Shown here: positions 28,074 through 37,406 of the stretch, piece by piece
Layout of the letters: every line of letters starts with the position of its first letter
How positions within the stretch are numbered: position 1 is the stretch's first letter
Source of the DNA: Acidobacteriota bacterium
GTDB lineage: Bacteria > Acidobacteriota > Terriglobia > UBA7540
Direction of reading: 5' to 3'
Length of the DNA: 64,000 nucleotides
NCBI GenBank assembly: GCA_902812465.1
Contig: CADDZE010000012.1
Location: forward strand, 1-64,000
Translations under genes and position numbers: made by a program
The notes under the pieces: generated by a model
Told to the model about the DNA's origin: nothing
The model's input: the letters and a program-made list of their open reading frames with translations, nothing else
Database searches by the model: none

Positions 28074-29636
28074 CTAGGGCTTGGTTTCACTCTGGGATCC
28101 GAACGGACGCCGCAGACCGGCCTGCACCGCAGCCACAGCGCTCGGATAGGCGCTGGCCGTGACCGAGGCCGAGCGATACTGGGCCAGCGCCGCTTCTCGC
28201 TTTCCCTCCACGTCATACAGGCGGCCCAAGTAGATGTGTGACCAGGTCACGATGCGAAGATCCCGCGCCACGTCGAGCGTCTTCAGAAAGTATTCTTCCG
28301 CCAGGTCCGGTTTCCGTAGATTGCTGTCAGCGACGGCTATGCCGAATAGCGCGCGCTCGTCCTTGGGGTCGAACTTCTGAAGCACTTCCTGAAATGCCGC
28401 TTTCGCTTCGATGTACTTGCCCTCGAAGATCAGGTCGTCAGCCTGGTTCAGTAGCCGATCCTTGGGAGAAAGGGGGGGCGACGCACCCTGCACCTGGTTA
28501 CCGGAAGCAGGCGAGGTTGCCCCCGCAAACTTGACAGAGGCGAGGCGCTGCCTTTCGTCCTTGAGATTGATCTTCAGAATCATTTCCTTGTAGAAGACAC
28601 TCATCGAGGCGGGCTGCCGCCGGAACTCATCCAGCGCCTGGTAGAAATAAGGGACCAGGATCAAGCCGGAAGCAGTCAGCTGGCCCACCGCTCGGTCAGG
28701 CTGGGCCATTTTGTCCATGCGTAGCTCAGCGGCCCGGATCAGACATTCCGTGACCAGCAGGGAGAAGTCCTCCTTGAAGTCGGAGCTCAAGGCGGGGGCG
28801 CGCCGCGCGATCTCTTGCAGAGAGGCCTTCTGGTGAATCTCGGCCGCGTATTTTACGGCCAGCGGATCGAGGAGAAAGTGGAGATACTGATGGCGGATCT
28901 CGGCGAGTTTGAGTTGCGCCGATGGTGTAATCACCAAGTAGTAGTTCTCACCGTAGATTCGCGCCTGCACCTGTTCCGGCGCGCCTAAAAGGCAGAGATT
29001 GATGGTGTACGTGCGCCCGAGATACGCGCCTGCGGGAAACCGAAGGTAGGCGTCCGTGAGCGCGATCGTATGGCGCACTTCATCGCCGTAACGCGCCAGG
29101 GCCTGGTCGTACCTCGGCCTGACTTTCGCCCAGAGCAGCTGCAGGTCCGCTTGCTGGTAGAATCGCCGCAAAAGGGGGACGAACCCTTTGAGTGCCTTGG
29201 CATCAGGGGGTAGATCGGTTTCCGGGACCGTGAAGCTGAACTGCGGTGGCGGGCCGAGAAACAACGCGAGCGAAACGAACTGAGCAAGGTCGGCCGCGGC
29301 ATTACCGACCTCTCGATGATCCGCGTAGAACTTTCGCAGCTCGTCCCGGACTGGAATGGGGAGCTGTTCAAGGACGTTTCGCACCTGTTCGCGGGTGTCG
29401 TCGCCCGCAGGACTGCCCAGCCCCGAGTCGTAGCCCGCCGCATTGAGGGCTGCTAGGACACAAAAAAGCTGCTCGTTCGAGTCCAGAACGACGTTCCCTT
29501 GCTGGGCTCGGGCGGCGGGCGGAGAGGCAATTAAACCGGCGGCCAACACCCAAACGAGAAGACGCGAAGCGTGCCCAGAATAGAGCGCCGCTTGCCAAGA
29601 CTCAGTGAGTCTAACAGTTTGTGGTGTCGTTGGCAT
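28074..29636 (-). CDS. Secreted TPR-containing protein with HQxxH-like segment
   Basis: This 520-residue protein has an N-terminal signal peptide (LLVWVLAAGLIASPPAARA) and a large helical middle region. Its last 130 residues contain TPR helices (DDLIFEGKYIEAKAAFQEVLQKFDPKDERALFGIA, given here only to about the first helix pair at residues 400-435, and further repeats). In the middle region, RHQYLHFLLDP resembles a metalloprotease helix in which the usual Glu is replaced by Gln, so catalysis is doubtful. It lies downstream of the anti-sigma gene on the same strand. I do not recognise a named family. Confidence 0.72.
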   Translation of the reverse strand: MPTTPQTVRLTESWQAALYSGHASRLLVWVLAAGLIASPPAARAQQGNVVLDSNEQLFCVLAALNAAGYDSGLGSPAGDDTREQVRNVLEQLPIPVRDELRKFYADHREVGNAAADLAQFVSLALFLGPPPQFSFTVPETDLPPDAKALKGFVPLLRRFYQQADLQLLWAKVRPRYDQALARYGDEVRHTIALTDAYLRFPAGAYLGRTYTINLCLLGAPEQVQARIYGENYYLVITPSAQLKLAEIRHQYLHFLLDPLAVKYAAEIHQKASLQEIARRAPALSSDFKEDFSLLVTECLIRAAELRMDKMAQPDRAVGQLTASGLILVPYFYQALDEFRRQPASMSVFYKEMILKINLKDERQRLASVKFAGATSPASGNQVQGASPPLSPKDRLLNQADDLIFEGKYIEAKAAFQEVLQKFDPKDERALFGIAVADSNLRKPDLAEEYFLKTLDVARDLRIVTWSHIYLGRLYDVEGKREAALAQYRSASVTASAYPSAVAAVQAGLRRPFGSQSETKP

Positions 29637-29751
29637 GTGATGTCATCTTAATCTCGCAGATCCATGTTGAGAGCTGAAAATGAGGAGTTCCGCCCAGCTG
29701 AGCAAGCCTCGGACGGATAATTGGTTAAGCGTGGTTTCGTGCTATGAGACC

Positions 29752-30390
29752 CTAGCCTCGAACCGTAATGCGCCTCAAGGAAAGAACGATGCGCCCTTCG
29801 GTGGGCTTCCCGAACAAAGTGGCGGGGTGGAAGAGGCTGAAGAGCATCATCTGCGCCAAGCCAGGCGAGGGCTGGCCAGAAAGCACCTTGTAATCCAGGA
29901 CCCGTCCCGAGGCATCGATGTGCGTCAGCAAAGTCAGGCCCTGATCGCCCGTGTTGAAATCAATCGGAGCCAGAGCCTCGACCCGCGGTGGCGTGGCCAG
30001 CTGCAGGGGCACGTCCGGAGTGTTGGCACGTGGTGGGCTACCTGAGGCCATCAGCACCCCAAAGCAGATGACGGCTGTCAATACCGCGGTCGAAGCGGGA
30101 ACCAGAAGCGGTTCTATCGCATTCTCAATCCGCACCCGCAGCCGCTCCAGAAGATTGCGGTGTAGCCGTTGAGAGAGCTGCACGCGGAGCCTGAGGGCAA
30201 GGTCTTCCGGAACGCGACGGTGTGGGAGCAACTTTAATTCAGCACGCACGGCTTGCAGGCTGTCCAGCGCGGCGCGGCATGCCTCGCAATAGCGCAGGTG
30301 AAAGCGCACCGCGGCGCTTGCCTCTCGGTCACACTGCCCGTCAACGTAGTCAGAGAAGAGCTGCCGCACTTCCAAGCACGATTCGAACAT
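29752..30390 (-). CDS. Anti-sigma factor with zinc-finger (zf-HC2) domain
   Basis: This 212-residue membrane protein begins with a ZAS-type anti-sigma domain (CLEVRQLFSDYVDG, then HLRYCEAC with His30, Cys34 and Cys37 in the HxxxCxxC arrangement). A single membrane helix follows at about 105-125 (AVLTAVICFGVLMASG), then a periplasmic C-terminal region with a strand pattern like the TonB C-terminal fold (HIDASGRVLDYKVL). It is encoded just after the ECF sigma gene, so it should hold that sigma factor at the membrane until an envelope signal releases it. The signal is unknown. Confidence 0.85.
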   Translation of the reverse strand: MFESCLEVRQLFSDYVDGQCDREASAAVRFHLRYCEACRAALDSLQAVRAELKLLPHRRVPEDLALRLRVQLSQRLHRNLLERLRVRIENAIEPLLVPASTAVLTAVICFGVLMASGSPPRANTPDVPLQLATPPRVEALAPIDFNTGDQGLTLLTHIDASGRVLDYKVLSGQPSPGLAQMMLFSLFHPATLFGKPTEGRIVLSLRRITVRG

Positions 30391-30436
30391 ACGCGCCCCC
30401 GTTGTCCCCCGCCGCGGCCGGGAGCAATCCAGGCTC

Positions 30437-31072
30437 CTAACCCAGTATGCTTCCCAGTCGCCGCCTAAGCATTTCCCGGCCCCGTAGCAGTCTGGATTTT
30501 ACCGTGCCCTCAGGGATGCCGAGGACTTCTGCAATCTCGCGATAAGATAGGTCCTCAATCTCGCGCAAAACTACCACTGCCCTGAAAACTGGTGGCAGGT
30601 CAGCGAGTGCCCGCTTTACCAGATCCTGCCGCTCCGCCTGTTCCAAAACTTGATAGGGGTTTGCCGTTCTCCCCGCCTGCTCTCTCCAGGATGCTGCGGT
30701 TTCCTCGTGCGACTCATGGTCGAAGGAAGCGGTCTCCCGCAGCCGGCGCCGCAACCAGCCTCGGCGATGATTTGAAATTTCGTGAAGGGCAATACGGTAA
30801 ATCCACGTCTTGAGACTGCTCTGGCCGTGGAAATGTCGGATCCCTTTAAAGACCTTTACAAAGACCTCCTGCAGAACATCCGCTGCTTCCGAGTCGTTGC
30901 CCAGAATGTGCGAGATCAGGTTAAAAACGGGATTCTGATATACTCCCAGCAGGTAGGCAAAGGCATCCTCTGACCCTGCTTGCAATTCGGCTACAAGCGA
31001 CGCCTCCGAAGCAACTGCCGGAAGCGATTGCGTGCGGTCAACCGCCAGATCCATTGAATGTGAGCGGGGCAT
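30437..31072 (-). CDS. ECF-type RNA polymerase sigma factor (RpoE-like)
   Basis: This sigma-70 family extracytoplasmic-function factor has about 211 residues. Region 2 is visible as AFAYLLGVYQNPVFNLISH with DVLQEVFVKVFKG and WIYRIALHEISNH; region 4 as LPPVFRAVVVLREIEDLSYREIAEVLGIPEGTVKSRL (first and last motifs only are diagnostic). It is followed after 46 bases by its likely zinc-finger anti-sigma factor. The start is uncertain: ATG at 31072 is used here, but TTG at 31111 and ATG at 31054 are in frame and none has a clear ribosome binding site. The regulated genes are not evident; the TPR gene downstream is a candidate. Confidence 0.88.
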   Translation of the reverse strand: MPRSHSMDLAVDRTQSLPAVASEASLVAELQAGSEDAFAYLLGVYQNPVFNLISHILGNDSEAADVLQEVFVKVFKGIRHFHGQSSLKTWIYRIALHEISNHRRGWLRRRLRETASFDHESHEETAASWREQAGRTANPYQVLEQAERQDLVKRALADLPPVFRAVVVLREIEDLSYREIAEVLGIPEGTVKSRLLRGREMLRRRLGSILG

Positions 31073-31360
31073 CGCCAATGACAGAATAGCAGCTCCAGGG
31101 CGATCGTTCAAGAAACCGGCGGCCCCGGCAACTTTGACACCAGGAATCGACGATTTGTTCCTTGTCCGGTTGGGAAGCCCTAAATGGAGGGTACACTAGG
31201 ACCCTGCCGTTAAGGCGAGAGCGAGATCATGAGTTATGAACGACAAGGTAAGTCTCGTTGAGGGGTGCTCGTTACGGGCACAGCAGACGCTGCGTCCGCC
31301 AGGGTAGCGATTGACAGCGGTTGCTCCCCGTGTTACAAGGAGGCCATCGAGCAGAACCGT

Positions 31361-31436
31361 GGGCCTGTGGCGCAGATGGGAGCGCGCATGACTGGCAGTC
31401 ATGAGGTCGAGGGTTCGAATCCCTCCAGGTCCACCA
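31361..31436 (+). tRNA. tRNA-Ala (anticodon GGC)
   Basis: A full cloverleaf can be drawn. The acceptor stem GGGCCTG pairs with CAGGTCC (one G-U), the anticodon stem CATGA/TCATG encloses the loop CTGGCAG with anticodon GGC, and the T arm contains GGGTTCGAATCCC. The CCA end is encoded (31434-31436). A run of seven T follows at 31438-31444, which may help termination. Reading the other strand through this gene produces open frames that are not real proteins. Confidence 0.97.
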
Positions 31437-31763
31437 GTTTTTTTGACGGGTTGGATCGGTTGACCTAAGTAACGGTAAGCTAGGTCGTTCACCGAGTAGA
31501 ATGTCCGATTTGATTGCCCGCGGGCCGTCCTGTCGGGGGGACGGAAGCATGCGGCCTTTATTCCTTGTATCGGCTGTGTGCCTCCTCTGCGAGTCCAGCG
31601 CGTAAGGCATGCGACGATTCCCCCGCGCGCGAATTCGAGGGAGCCGGCCGTCGTGGCCTCAGCACGATCTGGCGAACCGGGATCATCGTGCCATGCCACG
31701 AACGGTTTGGCAACGCACTCTGACGGCTAATAATTACAGGGCCAGACAATACGGGTCTGGAGG
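31437..31763. other. Intergenic region between tRNA-Ala and rhomboid
   Basis: No gene is supported here. It begins with a T run after the tRNA. At its end, a hairpin (CCAGAC 31742-31747 with GTCTGG 31755-31760) takes in the first two bases of the rhomboid ribosome binding site GGAGG (31759-31763). The open frames in both directions lack ribosome binding sites or family resemblance. Confidence 0.6.
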
Positions 31764-32516
31764 ATGTTTCCGATCCGCGACACAATTCCGAGCCGTAACC
31801 CTCCTATCGCGACCTGGCTACTGATTCTTATCAACAGCTTGGTTTTCTTCTTCGAGCTGGGCATGCCACCGCAGGAGCTGGAGCAATTTTTCCGCCTGTT
31901 CGGACTGGTGCCAGCGCGCTTCACCCATCCTGGATGGGCCGTCTTCTTTGGTTTGCCGGCGGATAACTACTGGCCTTTCCTTACGAGCATGTTTCTTCAT
32001 GCGGGCTGGCTTCATATCATCGGCAATATGTGGGCTCTGTGGATATTCGGTGACAATGTGGAAGACCGAATGGGTCCGGTTCGGTTCTTGATTTTCTACC
32101 TGCTGTGCGGATTGGCGGCCGCGTTGGTCCAGTGGTTCACCAATCCGAACTCCACGGTTCCCACCGTGGGTGCCTCCGGCGCGATTGCAGGCGTTATGGG
32201 TGCGTATTTCTTCCTCTTCCCCTACTCCCGGGTCGTTGTCCTGGCTCCCATTCTGTTCTTTCCCGTCTTTTTTGAACTGCCGGCAATAACGTACCTAGGT
32301 TTCTGGGTGCTCACTCAAGTATTCGGCGGTACGCTATCGGCAGTGATTCCAGTCGGCGGGATCGCGTGGTGGGCGCACGTAGCTGGTTTCGCGGCGGGGA
32401 TTGCTCTCCATTTTCTTTTCATCCGCAGAGGTAGGGCATACCGGCCGCCTTGCAGAGACGAATATGAAAGCGAGGTAGCCTGGGTACCCTTTGGTTACTG
32501 GGAGGACTCATGGTGA
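31764..32516 (+). CDS. Rhomboid family intramembrane serine protease
   Basis: This 250-residue inner-membrane protease has six or more hydrophobic helices. The catalytic Ser138 lies in VGASGAIAG and the catalytic His205 in WWAHVAGF; the conserved HxxxN is HIIGNMW (84-90). It begins MFPIRDTIPSR, the usual N-terminus of this bacterial group, which fixes the start although GGAGG directly abuts the ATG with no spacer. It overlaps the next gene by seven bases, so the two are co-translated. Substrates are unknown. Confidence 0.93.
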   Translation: MFPIRDTIPSRNPPIATWLLILINSLVFFFELGMPPQELEQFFRLFGLVPARFTHPGWAVFFGLPADNYWPFLTSMFLHAGWLHIIGNMWALWIFGDNVEDRMGPVRFLIFYLLCGLAAALVQWFTNPNSTVPTVGASGAIAGVMGAYFFLFPYSRVVVLAPILFFPVFFELPAITYLGFWVLTQVFGGTLSAVIPVGGIAWWAHVAGFAAGIALHFLFIRRGRAYRPPCRDEYESEVAWVPFGYWEDSW

Positions 32517-33349
32517 CGCCTGGCGACATCCTTTGGCTCTTTTTCATGTTCTCGGCTCTTCAACCGGTCCTCAAGCAGCGATACCTGGAGGCTTCCCGGC
32601 AACGTCTCATCGCTAAGATCGAACGCCAGCGGAACTCTCGGGTCATTCTTCTTGTGCATCGGCAGGAAACCATGAGCATTTTGGGGTTCCCCGCCTTTCG
32701 CTACATTGATGTGAATGATTCCGAGGAGGTGCTGAGGGCCATCCACCTGACCGATCCCGCCATCCCCCTGGATATCGTGCTGCACACGCCTGGAGGCTTG
32801 GTACTCGCCGCTTTGCAGATTGCCCGCGCCATCCACAAGCACCCGGGCAAGGTTACTGCTTTCGTGCCACACTATGCGATGTCGGGCGGCACGCTGATCG
32901 CGTTGGCTGCCGATGAAATCGTCATGAGCGAGTATGCCGTGCTGGGGCCTGTCGATCCCCAATTGGGTCAGTATCCGGCCGCTTCAATTCTGAAAGCCGT
33001 TGCCAAAAAGCCAGTTGCCGAGGTGGATGACGACACGCTCATACTGGCGGACCAAGCGGAGAAGGCCGTATCCCAACTCCATCAGAGCGTGCGTGAACTG
33101 CTGGCCGACAAATGCTCACCCGAGAAGGCTGAAGAACTTGCTAGTTTGCTCTCCCAGGGCACCTGGACACACGACCACCCGATCACCTTTGAGACTGCAG
33201 CCAGCTTCGGCCTACCTGTAAGTTCGAATATTCCCGCCGAATTTCTCGACTTAATGAGCCTTTATCCGCAGCCGGTTCGGCGCCAGCCAACCGTGGAATA
33301 CCTTCCGGAACCACGACGCTCAAGGGGCGTTCGGCGACCATCCGAGTGA
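32510..33349 (+). CDS. Membrane-anchored Clp-fold serine protease (SDH/SppA-like family)
   Basis: This 279-residue protein has one N-terminal membrane helix (GDILWLFFMFSALQ) and a ClpP/crotonase-fold domain. The probable nucleophile Ser125 is in YAMSGGTLIALAADE, and the oxyanion-type loop is HTPGG (92-96). This matches the SDH_sah/Clp-fold serine proteinase family (PF01972), related to SppA signal-peptide peptidases. Its ATG lies inside the end of the rhomboid gene. Two membrane proteases in one overlapping unit suggest linked cleavage of membrane proteins. The substrate is unknown. Confidence 0.85.
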   Translation: MVTPGDILWLFFMFSALQPVLKQRYLEASRQRLIAKIERQRNSRVILLVHRQETMSILGFPAFRYIDVNDSEEVLRAIHLTDPAIPLDIVLHTPGGLVLAALQIARAIHKHPGKVTAFVPHYAMSGGTLIALAADEIVMSEYAVLGPVDPQLGQYPAASILKAVAKKPVAEVDDDTLILADQAEKAVSQLHQSVRELLADKCSPEKAEELASLLSQGTWTHDHPITFETAASFGLPVSSNIPAEFLDLMSLYPQPVRRQPTVEYLPEPRRSRGVRRPSE

Positions 33350-33550
33350 TTTTTGATCCAGCTTGGGGTTCAGAGTGAGTTGGAAGCGATTTTGTTCTAT
33401 CCCGGTTGAACAGGACAGGGCATCGCCGCCAAGGCGGCTGCCCCCCCATGTCTGGGTCACCTTAGAGAAGCCACAACATCCCCCCCGCCCGGCATGGGAG
33501 CGGCGGGACCGCGTCGATCACGATGGACATAATAAGAAAGGTGAGAAAGA

Positions 33551-33575
33551 CCCCGGGGTCGATTCGACCCCGGGG
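33551..33575 (-). terminator. Strong hairpin terminator after the small basic protein gene
   Basis: An 11-bp perfect stem (CCCCGGGGTCG with CGACCCCGGGG) encloses the three-base loop ATT. On the minus strand it lies about 45 bases after the stop of the gene at 33620-33880 and is followed by CTTTCTC, a short pyrimidine tail. The stem is unusually GC-rich. Confidence 0.65.
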
Positions 33576-33619
33576 GTCCGTACAGGGTATGAGGTTACGT
33601 ATGAGGCCAAGCCGCACTG

Positions 33620-33880
33620 CTACTTCGCCGGCTGAGCCGGTGCTGTGGCTGGCTGGGTCCCTTGACGAGCCTGCTTGGCCGAACGCTTGGACCCCTTGCG
33701 CGCCTGCTTGCGTTGACTCTTTTTGTGGGAATGCTTCTTCACTTTGGTGCTCTTGGCCTGCGTCGATTGCGCCATAGTTGTGGAAGTGGACTGCGTTCCT
33801 TGTGCTTGCGCAAACGAGGGGACACCCAAGGCAAGCACAAATACTAGGGTAGCGAAGATCGTGAGTAGCTTGTTTTTCAT
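33620..33880 (-). CDS. Small secreted Lys/Gln/Ala/Thr-rich basic protein
   Basis: This 86-residue protein has a clear signal peptide (LLTIFATLVFVLALGVPSFAQA) and a low-complexity mature part rich in Lys, Ser, Gln and Ala (KVKKHSHKKSQRKQARKG). The ribosome binding site AAGGAGG (33894-33900 read on the minus strand) is strong but 13 bases from the ATG, and it sits in a small hairpin (GAACC 33891-33895 with GGTTC 33903-33907), so translation may be held back. The gene is followed by the strong terminator hairpin. Small basic secreted proteins like this occur in Acidobacteriota without known function; binding to polyanions is a guess. Confidence 0.7.
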   Translation of the reverse strand: MKNKLLTIFATLVFVLALGVPSFAQAQGTQSTSTTMAQSTQAKSTKVKKHSHKKSQRKQARKGSKRSAKQARQGTQPATAPAQPAK

Positions 33881-34243
33881 AGTCTATCCTGAACCTCCTT
33901 CCGGTTCAACCTTGGCTATAGCAATGTTCCTGCCAAACCTCTATCGCTCAAGTGGCAGAGTAAGTGTCGATTTATCAACCGACTGTGGCGGCTGTCAGCA
34001 AAGCCACACGCCATGCCGAGGGAAGCGGTGGAATTGCTCCACGCTTTCGTGTGCTGACCAGACGGAAGCGGGCGGTTGCGGAATGATAAGTGACCGGTTC
34101 GGAATTCAGAAGCCGGATGCACCCGAAGCAGCACCGGGCGGCGTATTGGGGGATGCGTCATTGCTCGCGTGACGTCATGTCGCCTAAATCGCTCGACTTT
34201 CGCGGTCTCCTCCGGCAAGCTAACTGTAAGCTGGAAGTACTCG
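33881..34243. other. Intergenic region between the small basic protein and the CRTAC1 gene
   Basis: This is the divergent promoter region of the two neighbours. Apart from the hairpin at 33891-33907 over the minus-strand ribosome binding site, I see no promoter pair, repeat or gene. Short open frames here have no ribosome binding sites. Confidence 0.55.
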
Positions 34244-35956
34244 ATGGAGCTCTCACGCCGGCGAATCGTACAAATGTTGGCTGGCTGGGGTTTGTCGCCT
34301 ATGGTAGGGCGGTTACCTGCCGCCGCAGTGCAGCCTGAGCCGGGCGGGGAACTCGGCGTGCCACTTTTTGAGGAAGTACCATCTTCGAAAAGCGGCATTG
34401 CCTGGGTTCACACTAACGCAATGTCCCCGGAGCGCTACCTGCCCGAGACGCTGCCGCCCGGTGTAGCTTTCCTGGACTACGACAACGACGGCTGGATGGA
34501 CATCTACCTGGTCAACACGGGGCCCTGTGACTTTTACAAGCCCACGAAGCCTACTCCCAATGCTCTTTATCGGAATAACCGCGACGGCACCTTCACCGAT
34601 GTGACAGATAAAGCCGGCGTACCTGGCGGAACTTTCGGCATGGGCGTGGCTGCTGGAGACTACGATAACGATGGTTTTCCGGACCTCTTCATCACCGCTT
34701 ATGGCCGTTGTACTCTCTACCACAACCAGGGCGACGGTACGTTCCGCGACGTCACCGACAAGGCTGGCCTCGCTTGTCCCGGCTGGACTACCAGCGCGGT
34801 ATGGTTCGACTACGATAACGACGGCCGCCTGGACCTGTTCGTTTGCAGCTTCGTGAATTATGGCCCGGAAAGCCGCCTGGCCTGCGGCGATAACCACTTG
34901 GGCCGCCACTACTACTGTATCCCGCGCGCCTTCAAGCCCACGCATAGCTTTCTTTTCCACAACAATGGCGACGGCACATTCACTGACGTGACGCGTGGCA
35001 CCGAAATCGAGCGTGCGCTCGGGAAAGCCCTGGGCGTTGTGGCCACAGACATCAACAACGATCGCCGCCTGGATCTGTTTGTGGCTAACGATACCGTGCA
35101 AAACTTTCTATTCGTTAACCGTGGTAACAACAGGTGGGACGAAGTGGCGCTTGCTGCCGGCGTCGCTTACAGCGAGAACGGCGATGCTCGCTCTGGCATG
35201 GGTGTGGACGCGGCCGACTTCGACCAGGACGGTTGGCAGGACCTCTTTGTCAGTAATATTGACCAGCAGATGTATTCGCTTTATCGCAACGACCACGACG
35301 AGTCCTTCAGCGACGTCGCCCGGGCTAATGACGTCGCTCAGGCCACACGTCTGATGAGTGGCTGGGGACTGAAGTTCTTTGACTTTGACAACGACGGCTT
35401 TACGGACCTTTTTCTGGCCAACGGACACCCCGATGACATGGTAGAGCGCTACACCCTGAGCGTGAAATACAAGGAGCCCCTCCTCCTCTTCCGCCAGTAC
35501 GGAGGCCGGCTACATGACATCAGTGCTCAGGCTGGTCCTATATTTCATAAAGATTTCGCTGCGCGCGGTCTGGCCATCGGCGATTACAACAACGACGGCC
35601 GCATCGATGTTTTGGTGGGGAACAACGGCGGGGCTCCGCTGCTGCTGAGGAACAATGCGGGGGCTGGTAACCATTGGCTAGGCTTAAAGCTGGTCGGCAG
35701 ACATTGCAACCGCGATGCCGTCGGTGCGCGGATCATCTGGTCGGCCGGCGGTCTAAAGTGGTCGCGCTTGAAGACCGGCGGTGGCAGCTATCTCTCCTCA
35801 CACGATCCCCGCGAAGTGCTGGGGCTCGGTCCCGCCAGAAAGGTCGATTGGGTGGAAATCCATTGGCCGCTGCCCAGCAGCCGAGTGGAGCGATTCGTCG
35901 ACCTTCCGCTGAATCGCTACGTAACGCTGGTGGAAGGCGAAGGGCATGCCAACTGA
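34244..35956 (+). CDS. CRTAC1-type FG-GAP/UnbV protein, probably Tat-exported
   Basis: This 570-residue secreted protein has a twin-arginine-like leader ([16 protein letters not shown]). It is followed by repeated calcium-binding FG-GAP/VCBS blades marked by [28 protein letters not shown] and DYNNDGR, so a beta-propeller of about seven blades is likely. The C-terminal 100 residues match the ASPIC/UnbV domain ([25 protein letters not shown]). Such proteins are very common in Acidobacteriota, often as surface adhesion or sugar-binding proteins, and their function is unknown. The ATG at 34244 directly precedes the leader. It overlaps the permease gene by 11 bases. Confidence 0.87.
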   Translation: MELSRRRIVQMLAGWGLSPMVGRLPAAAVQPEPGGELGVPLFEEVPSSKSGIAWVHTNAMSPERYLPETLPPGVAFLDYDNDGWMDIYLVNTGPCDFYKPTKPTPNALYRNNRDGTFTDVTDKAGVPGGTFGMGVAAGDYDNDGFPDLFITAYGRCTLYHNQGDGTFRDVTDKAGLACPGWTTSAVWFDYDNDGRLDLFVCSFVNYGPESRLACGDNHLGRHYYCIPRAFKPTHSFLFHNNGDGTFTDVTRGTEIERALGKALGVVATDINNDRRLDLFVANDTVQNFLFVNRGNNRWDEVALAAGVAYSENGDARSGMGVDAADFDQDGWQDLFVSNIDQQMYSLYRNDHDESFSDVARANDVAQATRLMSGWGLKFFDFDNDGFTDLFLANGHPDDMVERYTLSVKYKEPLLLFRQYGGRLHDISAQAGPIFHKDFAARGLAIGDYNNDGRIDVLVGNNGGAPLLLRNNAGAGNHWLGLKLVGRHCNRDAVGARIIWSAGGLKWSRLKTGGGSYLSSHDPREVLGLGPARKVDWVEIHWPLPSSRVERFVDLPLNRYVTLVEGEGHAN

Positions 35957-37310
35957 ATTACAGCACGAGCACGCAGGAAGGGGTTTCGAGGCCATGCCCA
36001 GCGGAGCGGTCTCGAGGATCGAGAGACTCTTCAAGCTCGAAGGGAACCACACCACGGTGCGGCGTGAGCTGCTCGGGGGGCTTACCACGTTTCTAACGAT
36101 GGCCTACATCGTGGTCGTTAACCCGAGGATTCTGGCCGAAGCAGGCATGCCGCTCGACGGCGCCCTATTTGCCACTTGTGTCGCCTCGGCGGCCGCCACC
36201 CTAGTGATGGGCCTGTGGGCCAATTACCCAATTGCGCTGGCTCCTGGAATGTCGCTCAACGCGTACTTTGCCTACTCGGTCGTCATCGGCCGCGGAATTC
36301 CTTGGACTACGGCACTGGGCGTCGTGTTCCTTTCTGGAGTACTGTTTCTGTTTCTAACACTGACGCGGGTGCGCGAGCAGATTGTCAATAACCTCCCTGA
36401 TTGCCTGAAATACGGCACCGCGGGAGGCATCGGACTCTTCATCGCTTTCGTCGGCTTGCGGAGTGCGAACCTGGTGGTGGGACACGCCTCGACGTTGGTA
36501 CGTCTGGGCAGTTTTTCGGATCCGCGGGTCCAAGCCGCCAGTTTCGGGCTCATCCTCAGCGCGGTGTTGGTGGCACGCCGGGTGACCGGAGCGATCCTGC
36601 TGGGCATCCTCGCCACGACCGCCTATGGCATTCTGCGCGGGCTCACCCATTGGCCGCAGCAGTGGTTCTCCCTGCCGCACCCGTCTGGCACGTTGCTGAA
36701 GCTCGACGTGGCGGGCGCCACGCGCTTCGGTCTTCTAGAACTTGTCTTCGCTTTTTTCTTTGTCGATCTTTTCGACAACGTGGGAACACTGGTGGGCGTA
36801 GCGGAGCAGGCAGGTTTTATGCACGATGGTCGGCTACCACGCGCCAGCCGCGCCCTCATGGCAGATGCGGCTGGCACCATCTTGGGTGCACTGATGGGAA
36901 CCTCTACGGTTACCAGCTACATCGAAAGTGCTGCTGGCGTGGCGGCGGGCGCGCGCACGGGCCTCGGCAACCTTGTGATTGCGGCGCTGTTTCTCCTGGC
37001 AGTTTTCTGCTCGCCCCTCGCCGCCGCCATTCCCGCCTACGCCACCGCGCCCGCTCTGATCCTGGTGGGTAGTCTGATGTGCGAATCGGTGTCGCGAGTC
37101 CGCTGGGATGACTTCAGCGAAGCCTTTCCGGCGTTTCTCACGCTGCTCGCCACGCCGCTCACCTTCAGCGTGGCAACCGGCCTCAGCCTCGGTCTAATGG
37201 CGTACACACTGGTAAAGTTGGGCAGCGGCAGGAAGCGTGAGATTAGCCCCCTGATTGCGGTGCTTACCATGCTGCTCTTGCTCCGTTATGCCTACCTGGC
37301 CATCGAGTGA
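35946..37310 (+). CDS. NCS2 family purine permease (guanine/hypoxanthine type)
   Basis: This 454-residue transporter of the AzgA-like NCS2 subfamily takes up purine bases by proton symport. About 12-14 hydrophobic helices are visible. The family signatures [12 protein letters not shown] (TM1), [12 protein letters not shown] (TM3), [21 protein letters not shown] (TM8, split by glycine) and [22 protein letters not shown] (TM10) are intact. The 11-base overlap with the preceding gene may be chance. The alternative, a uracil/xanthine UraA-type transporter, is less likely because of the YIESAAGV motif. Confidence 0.9.
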   Translation: MPTELQHEHAGRGFEAMPSGAVSRIERLFKLEGNHTTVRRELLGGLTTFLTMAYIVVVNPRILAEAGMPLDGALFATCVASAAATLVMGLWANYPIALAPGMSLNAYFAYSVVIGRGIPWTTALGVVFLSGVLFLFLTLTRVREQIVNNLPDCLKYGTAGGIGLFIAFVGLRSANLVVGHASTLVRLGSFSDPRVQAASFGLILSAVLVARRVTGAILLGILATTAYGILRGLTHWPQQWFSLPHPSGTLLKLDVAGATRFGLLELVFAFFFVDLFDNVGTLVGVAEQAGFMHDGRLPRASRALMADAAGTILGALMGTSTVTSYIESAAGVAAGARTGLGNLVIAALFLLAVFCSPLAAAIPAYATAPALILVGSLMCESVSRVRWDDFSEAFPAFLTLLATPLTFSVATGLSLGLMAYTLVKLGSGRKREISPLIAVLTMLLLLRYAYLAIE

Positions 37311-37406
37311 GTGCCCATCAATGCCGCCCCTGAGGAAATCCAGCCCTGTTCTCGCCGGAGGCTGAAGTCCTTGCCGCTCCCCCTAGGGCAGCGACCAAAG
37401 GCCGTG

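Noticed and set aside
31196-31699. Minus-strand open frames with a GGIRTLDLMTASHARS-like translation
   Set aside because: They run through the tRNA-Ala gene; this kind of translation is a known artefact of reading tRNA antisense.
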